From an uncultured Gammaproteobacteria bacterium (GTDB lineage Bacteria > Pseudomonadota > Gammaproteobacteria > Pseudomonadales > UBA5518), in assembly GCA_903928015.1 (NCBI GenBank), contig CAIYPF010000020.1, forward strand, positions 1 through 48,396: a stretch of DNA of 48,396 nt. Reading direction: 5' to 3'. The position numbers were made by a program, and so were the translations under genes. Below the pieces are notes generated by a model. The model did no database searches, was not told the DNA's origin, and was given only the letters and a program-made list of their open reading frames with translations. The stretch's first letter is position 1. Every line of letters starts with the position of its first letter. Below are positions 43,109-48,396 of the stretch, one piece after another.

Positions 43109-44230
43109 TCATATGAGCACAAGATTGTCGCGATGGATCAGTTCGGCATCATCGCAATAACCCAATACCTCGGGGATGCGCGCTGTAGACAAACCTTTGA
43201 TGCGTTGCGCCTCGTCGGAGCCATAGTTGGAAAGGCCCTTGGCAACCTCTCGACCATCAGGGCCAAGGCACAGCACAAGTTCGCCTCGCGTGAAGTCGCC
43301 CCTCACCTCTTGCACCCCTACCGGGAGCAGGCTCCGCCCGGACTCACGCAGCACGCGCACAGCGCCTTCATCGAGCACGAGTTGCCCCCGCACCTGCAGA
43401 TGGCCCGCGAGCCACTGCTTCCGGGCCGCCAGCGTCGTCTGACCCGCTTTCAACCATGTGCCGAGTTCCTCGCCGGCGGCGATGCGGAGAATCACATCTT
43501 CGGCGCGACCGCCCACTATCACGGTATTCGCACCGGAGCGCGCCGCGAGCCGCGCAGCACGCACTTTGGTGATCATTCCGCCTCGGCCGAGCAGGCCCCC
43601 GCCGCCCGCCATGGCGTCAAGGGCGGCATCGTCCGCCACAGCCTCATGAACCAGCGGCGCAGCGGGATCCTCACGCGGATCGCGCGCGAAGAGCCCGGGC
43701 TGGTCGGTGAGCAACAGCAGCACGTCCGCATCGATCAGGTTGGCGACCAGCGCGCCAAGAGTGTCGTTGTCGCCAAAGCGGATCTCGTCGGTGGCGACAG
43801 TGTCGTTCTCGTTTACGACCGGCACTACGCCAAGTTCGATCAAGGTTCGCAGGGTGCTGCGGGCGTTAAGGTACCGACGCCGGTTGGCAAGATCGTCGTG
43901 GACCAGCAATACCTGTGCGGTGTGAAGCCCGTGCTGCTGGAAAAACGACTCCCAGGTCTGGACCAGGCCCATCTGCCCCACCGCTGCGGCGGCCTGCAGG
44001 CGGTGGACTTCTGCTGGGCGGCTCTTCCATCCGAGCCGGGTCATGCCTTCGGCAACTGCACCGGATGACACCAGCACCACCTCGCAGCCACGCGCCCTCA
44101 AGGTGGCTATCTGCGCAACCCAGCCGGCGATGGCTTCACGTTGCAGGCCGCGCCCGCCGTCGGTGAGGAGGGAGCTGCCGATCTTCACCACCCAGCGGCG
44201 CGCCCGGCTTATTTCGCTGCGATCCGACAT
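43109..44230 (-). CDS. proB: Glutamate 5-kinase
   Basis: A 373-residue ProB, first enzyme of proline synthesis (glutamate to glutamyl-5-phosphate). The amino-acid-kinase domain has [40 protein letters not shown] and [16 protein letters not shown]-terminal PUA domain (about 275-373) carries [20 protein letters not shown]. The ATG at 44230 (MSDRSE) is preferred to a TTG three codons earlier. It follows obgE after 27 bases. Confidence 0.97.
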   Translation of the reverse strand: MSDRSEISRARRWVVKIGSSLLTDGGRGLQREAIAGWVAQIATLRARGCEVVLVSSGAVAEGMTRLGWKSRPAEVHRLQAAAAVGQMGLVQTWESFFQQHGLHTAQVLLVHDDLANRRRYLNARSTLRTLIELGVVPVVNENDTVATDEIRFGDNDTLGALVANLIDADVLLLLTDQPGLFARDPREDPAAPLVHEAVADDAALDAMAGGGGLLGRGGMITKVRAARLAARSGANTVIVGGRAEDVILRIAAGEELGTWLKAGQTTLAARKQWLAGHLQVRGQLVLDEGAVRVLRESGRSLLPVGVQEVRGDFTRGELVLCLGPDGREVAKGLSNYGSDEAQRIKGLSTARIPEVLGYCDDAELIHRDNLVLI

Positions 44231-44257
44231 GCCTGGCAACTACCAGCAGAAAAAGGT

Positions 44258-45776
<1,519 letters not shown>

Positions 45777-45794
45777 TGTGTAACTCCCTGCCGG

Positions 45795-46109
45795 TCAGCC
45801 GGCACTGATGCCCGTGATGCGTACTTCGGTGAACCACTGCCGGTGGCCGGTTTCGCGCTTGTAGTGCTTGCGGCGCCGGAACTTGACGATGCGGATCTTG
45901 TCGTGGCGGCCATGCGAGACGATCTCTGCCTTGACAGAGCCGCCCTGCAGGTAAGGGGCGCCCAATTTGATATCGGCGCCTGCGCCGACCATCAGGACCT
46001 TCTCGAAGTTCACGGTATCACCCGCGGCTGCTTCGATCTTCTCGAGCTTGAGGACTTCGCCTTCTTTCACGCGGTGCTGCTTGCCACCGCTTTCGATAAC
46101 TGCGTACAT
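45795..46109 (-). CDS. rplU: 50S ribosomal protein L21
   Basis: A 104-residue L21: [18 protein letters not shown] and [20 protein letters not shown] are diagnostic. The ATG at 46109 follows GGAG; the longer frame to 46328 runs across the promoter and is not coding. First gene of the rplU-rpmA-obgE-proB run. Confidence 0.98.
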   Translation of the reverse strand: MYAVIESGGKQHRVKEGEVLKLEKIEAAAGDTVNFEKVLMVGAGADIKLGAPYLQGGSVKAEIVSHGRHDKIRIVKFRRRKHYKRETGHRQWFTEVRITGISAG

Positions 46110-46234
46110 GCGTCTGCTCCGTGCCGGACCCGTCTGCGGTTCTGCGTTGCCCGTCAGGGCTTGTGGGCGGGGAATCCCGCCGGGCAGTCCGGGCAGCCCC
46201 CGCCGGAGGGCGCGGGCTTTGTTCAGGGGCGCGA

Positions 46235-46264
46235 AGTGTAGGAGAAAGCCGCAGGGCGCGGCAA
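46235..46264 (-). promoter_or_regulatory. Candidate promoter of rplU
   Basis: On the minus strand TTGCCG (46264-46259), 18 bp, TACACT (46240-46235). The transcript would start near 46228, giving a leader of about 118 bases that is GC-rich and can fold into several stems, a plausible place for ribosomal-protein feedback. The -35 match is moderate. Confidence 0.5.
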
Positions 46265-46299
46265 GCAGCTCGTTCGCGTGAATTCTTGGCCGGCTCGCG

Positions 46300-46328
46300 T
46301 TGACAGTCCCCGCGCCCATTCCTAGCAT
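46300..46328 (+). promoter_or_regulatory. Sigma-70 promoter of ispB
   Basis: TTGACA (46300-46305), a 17-bp spacer and TAGCAT (46323-46328), ending 34 bp before the ispB ATG. The -35 is perfect; the -10 keeps the key TA....T positions. Divergent from the rplU promoter in the same 253-bp gap. Confidence 0.8.
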
Positions 46329-46362
46329 GCCTGCGCCTTAGCGACCCTGGCCGATATAGCTT

Positions 46363-47325
46363 ATGAAATACGCCTCCGAGGCCATACGCCCGGATTTCGA
46401 GGCCCTTGACCGGCTCATCGTGAAGCAACTGCACTCCGATGTAGGGCTGGTGGAAAACATCGGCCAGTACATCGTGGAAGGGGGCGGCAAGCGCCTGCGC
46501 CCCCTGCTCTGCCTGCTCACTGCCAGAGCCCTCGGCTATCAGGACGAAGGGCACATCGAGCTCGCAACAGTCATAGAGTTCCTGCATACCGCAACCCTGC
46601 TGCACGACGACGTGGTCGACGTCTCCGCGCTGCGACGGGGACGCCCAACCGCCAATGCCCACTTCGGTAATGCATCGACGGTCCTGGTCGGGGACTTCAT
46701 TTATTCCAGAGCATTCCAGCTGTTGGTCAGGCTGGGGAACCTCGACATCCTGCAACTGATAGCGGACACGACCAATCAGATCGCCGAGGGTGAGGTCGAG
46801 CAACTCGCCCGCGCCGGAGACCCGGCCACCACCGAAGAGCAGTACCTCGAGGTTATCCGCAAGAAGACGGCGGTATTGTTCGCGGCAGCATGCAAGGGAG
46901 CGGCAATGCTCGCGGGGGTCGACGCCTCACGTCAGGACGCTATAGGACAATTCGGCCTCAACCTCGGCCTTGCATTCCAGATCATCGATGACGTTCTGGA
47001 CTACGAAGGTGACCCTGATCTCATGGGGAAGAACCTCGGGGACGATCTCGCAGAAGGAAAATCGACCCTTCCCCTGATCCGCGCGATGGTTGCGGGATCC
47101 CCCGAGCAGGCGGCCGCGGTGCGCTCGGCGATTCTGGATAAGGATCTCTCCCGCTTGCCCGAGGTCTTGGCCATCATCCGCGAAACCGGCGCGCTCGATT
47201 ACTCCCGCGGCAGGGCAGAGGAGTTCCGTGACCTCGCGCTGGAGGCTCTGGCGGGCGTGGACGGAGGCGCCTTCGGCGCGAACCTCCGGATGATCGCGGA
47301 CCTCTCTGCCGGCCGCAGCGCCTGA
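46363..47325 (+). CDS. ispB: Octaprenyl diphosphate synthase
   Basis: A 320-residue trans-polyprenyl synthase making the ubiquinone side chain. The first Asp-rich motif is LLHDDVVDVSALRRGRPT, the second is FQIIDDVLDYEGD, and GGGKRLRPLL binds isopentenyl diphosphate. The residue pair before the first Asp motif sets chain length; C40 is assumed from the family. Divergent from rplU, the classic gammaproteobacterial arrangement. With coq7, two ubiquinone genes are in the window, 19 kb apart. Confidence 0.96.
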   Translation: MKYASEAIRPDFEALDRLIVKQLHSDVGLVENIGQYIVEGGGKRLRPLLCLLTARALGYQDEGHIELATVIEFLHTATLLHDDVVDVSALRRGRPTANAHFGNASTVLVGDFIYSRAFQLLVRLGNLDILQLIADTTNQIAEGEVEQLARAGDPATTEEQYLEVIRKKTAVLFAAACKGAAMLAGVDASRQDAIGQFGLNLGLAFQIIDDVLDYEGDPDLMGKNLGDDLAEGKSTLPLIRAMVAGSPEQAAAVRSAILDKDLSRLPEVLAIIRETGALDYSRGRAEEFRDLALEALAGVDGGAFGANLRMIADLSAGRSA

Positions 47326-47419
47326 GGTTCAATCGCAGATCAACGGTCTGCCACATCGAAATGGCGTGACGCGCATCAAGCTACAGGCATCCCGACTCCA
47401 TGACTGGACTTTCGTGCTA

Positions 47420-47447
47420 TTGCTGCGCAATCACGCGGCAGTAGACT
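47420..47447 (+). promoter_or_regulatory. Candidate promoter of the Ig-repeat protein gene
   Basis: TTGCTG (47420-47425), 16 bp, TAGACT (47442-47447), 57 bp before the ATG at 47505. Moderate match. Confidence 0.35.
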
Positions 47448-47504
47448 GCTGAAATGGGATAAAGAGCCGATAAACCGGTTCGGGCAGAACACAGGAGCGT
47501 CGTG

Positions 47505-48396
47505 ATGCGCACTCGAATTCAGGGATTTGCGACTTCGCTGGCAGCGCTGGGGCTTGCAACGTTCGCGGGAGTTGCCTTCGCTGCCGCCCCGATCGCGAAC
47601 CCCGACAGCGCAACGACTCCGGCAGGCGTCAACGTGGTCATCCCGGTGATGGCAAACGATAGTGACCCGGACGGAAACTCCATTACGGTCAGCGCAATCT
47701 CGTCCAAGCCCGCCAACGGCTCCGCCTCACGATACAACAACCAGATCACTTACCGGCCCAACGCCGGCTTCTCCGGCACCGACACCCTGCGCTACCGCCT
47801 CAAGGACAGCACCAACCTCACGGCATTCGGGACCGTCACCATCACAGTGACACCTCCGCTAAACAAAGCACCGGTCGCTGGCGCAGACAGCGCCAGCACC
47901 ACCTCGCCCAATGCGGTCACCGTGAATCTCCTGGCCAATGACACCGATGCCGATGGCAACACATTGAGCGTCACCGCCAACACGGCACCGGCCAACGGCA
48001 CCGTGACTCGTACCGGCGGCTCCGCGACCTACACCCCGGCGGCAGGCTTCTCCGGCACCGACACCTTCAGCTACACGCTGAGCGATGGCAAAGGCGGCTC
48101 GGACAGCGGCTCCGTCAGCATCGCCGTGGCACCGAAACCCAATACACCGCCGGTCGCCGGTGCTGACACTGCCAGTACCACCTCGCCCAATGCGGTCACC
48201 GTGAACCTCCTGGCGAACGACTCGGACGCCGATGCCGATGCGCTCACCGTCACCGCCAACACGGCACCGGCCAACGGCACCGTCACCCGCACCGGCGGCT
48301 CCGCGACCTACACCCCGGCGGCGGGCTTCTCCGGCACCGATACCTTCAGCTACACGCTGAGCGATGGCAAAGGCGGCTCGGACAGCGGCTCCGTCA
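47505..48396 (+). CDS. Secreted protein with tandem Ig-like (cadherin/VCBS-type) repeats (partial, runs off the right edge)
   Basis: An open frame of at least 297 residues with no stop before the edge. A signal peptide (RIQGFATSLAALGLATFAGV, cut near AFAAAP) precedes Ig-like domains of about 93 residues. Each has a Ca-binding-like NDxDxDG motif (MANDSDPDGNS, LLANDTDADGNT, LLANDSDADADA), PANGTVTRTG, YTPAAGFSGTDTFSYTLSDG, and a short linker with a Pro-rich start (NTPPVAGAD). Domain 1 is divergent, domains 2 and 3 nearly identical. Such proteins are adhesins or biofilm-matrix proteins of environmental proteobacteria. The ribosome site is AGGAG; a GTG one codon earlier (47502) is also possible. 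Confidence 0.85.
   Translation, partial: MRTRIQGFATSLAALGLATFAGVAFAAAPIANPDSATTPAGVNVVIPVMANDSDPDGNSITVSAISSKPANGSASRYNNQITYRPNAGFSGTDTLRYRLKDSTNLTAFGTVTITVTPPLNKAPVAGADSASTTSPNAVTVNLLANDTDADGNTLSVTANTAPANGTVTRTGGSATYTPAAGFSGTDTFSYTLSDGKGGSDSGSVSIAVAPKPNTPPVAGADTASTTSPNAVTVNLLANDSDADADALTVTANTAPANGTVTRTGGSATYTPAAGFSGTDTFSYTLSDGKGGSDSGSV
47871..48396 (+). repeat. 279-bp tandem repeat encoding Ig-like domains
   Basis: The unit starting CCGGTCGC at 47871 recurs at 48150, a 279-bp (93-codon) period. Long stretches, such as the segment around 47963-48126 and 48252-48396, are almost identical between copies at the DNA level. The second copy continues past the window edge. Confidence 0.85.

Noticed and set aside
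46110-46362. tRNA or small RNA gene between rplU and ispB
   Set aside because: The GC-rich stems do not form a cloverleaf and no T-loop consensus (GGTTCRANYCC) is present. Two divergent promoters explain the region.

Overview
The window is a GC-rich chromosomal segment of a gammaproteobacterium. Several gene orders match those known from Pseudomonas and relatives: aroQ-accB-accC-prmA-(zinc-ribbon/DUF3426)-dusB-fis-purH-purD, mrcB followed by a TPR lipoprotein (LpoP type), vfr/crp divergent from an OsmC-family gene near coq7, and rplU-rpmA-obgE-proB-rpsT facing ispB. Fis, Vfr and the AsrA-type second Lon protease support a Pseudomonadales/Cellvibrionales-like lineage (for example Halieaceae). 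That placement is an inference from gene content, not a computed phylogeny.

Layout. 1-743 (minus, runs off the left edge): membrane protein with an anti-sigma-like N-terminus and a Gly-Asn-X triplet repeat. 1004-5783: Tat-exported amidase, then a minus-strand operon (CoA pyrophosphatase, LON-domain protein, small two-helix pore-like protein), then a ModF-type twin ABC ATPase. 5785-10195: lipoprotein plus PBP1b for peptidoglycan synthesis, and a divergent adenosine kinase-like PfkB enzyme. 10199-13535: DUF2333 protein and copper chaperone PCuAC, divergent from dsbD. 13698-22196: core block for shikimate, fatty acid, translation and purine genes. 22259-28811: SGNH/GSCFA protein, NTF2-like protein, queuosine-precursor transporter with a Ycf46-like AAA ATPase, coq7, an OsmC-family protein and vfr. 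28818-33826: TIGR01777 epimerase, AsrA-type Lon with a heat-shock-type promoter, FlhG-like ATPase. 33893-36753: methyltransferase, TPR/glycosyltransferase-like protein and an unknown gene. 36623-42514: accessory enzymes (HDAC-like deacetylase, tyrosine phosphatase, NTF2-like protein, two AhpD-like proteins, D-aminoacylase-like amidohydrolase). 42663-47325: rpsT, proB, obgE, rpmA, rplU and divergent ispB. 47505 to the right edge: secreted protein with tandem Ig-like repeats.

The genome is compact. Convergent genes often end within a few bases of each other and there is no gene-free stretch above 300 bases; the longest are 744-1003 and 46110-46362. I saw no tRNA or rRNA gene, CRISPR array, insertion sequence or prophage. 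I did not find a clearly new multi-gene system. The most interesting items are the Gly-Asn-X repeat anti-sigma-like protein, the SGNH+GSCFA fusion, the heat-shock-type promoter of the Lon paralogue, hairpins that could control obgE, and a tandem AhpD-like pair in which one partner has lost both redox cysteines.
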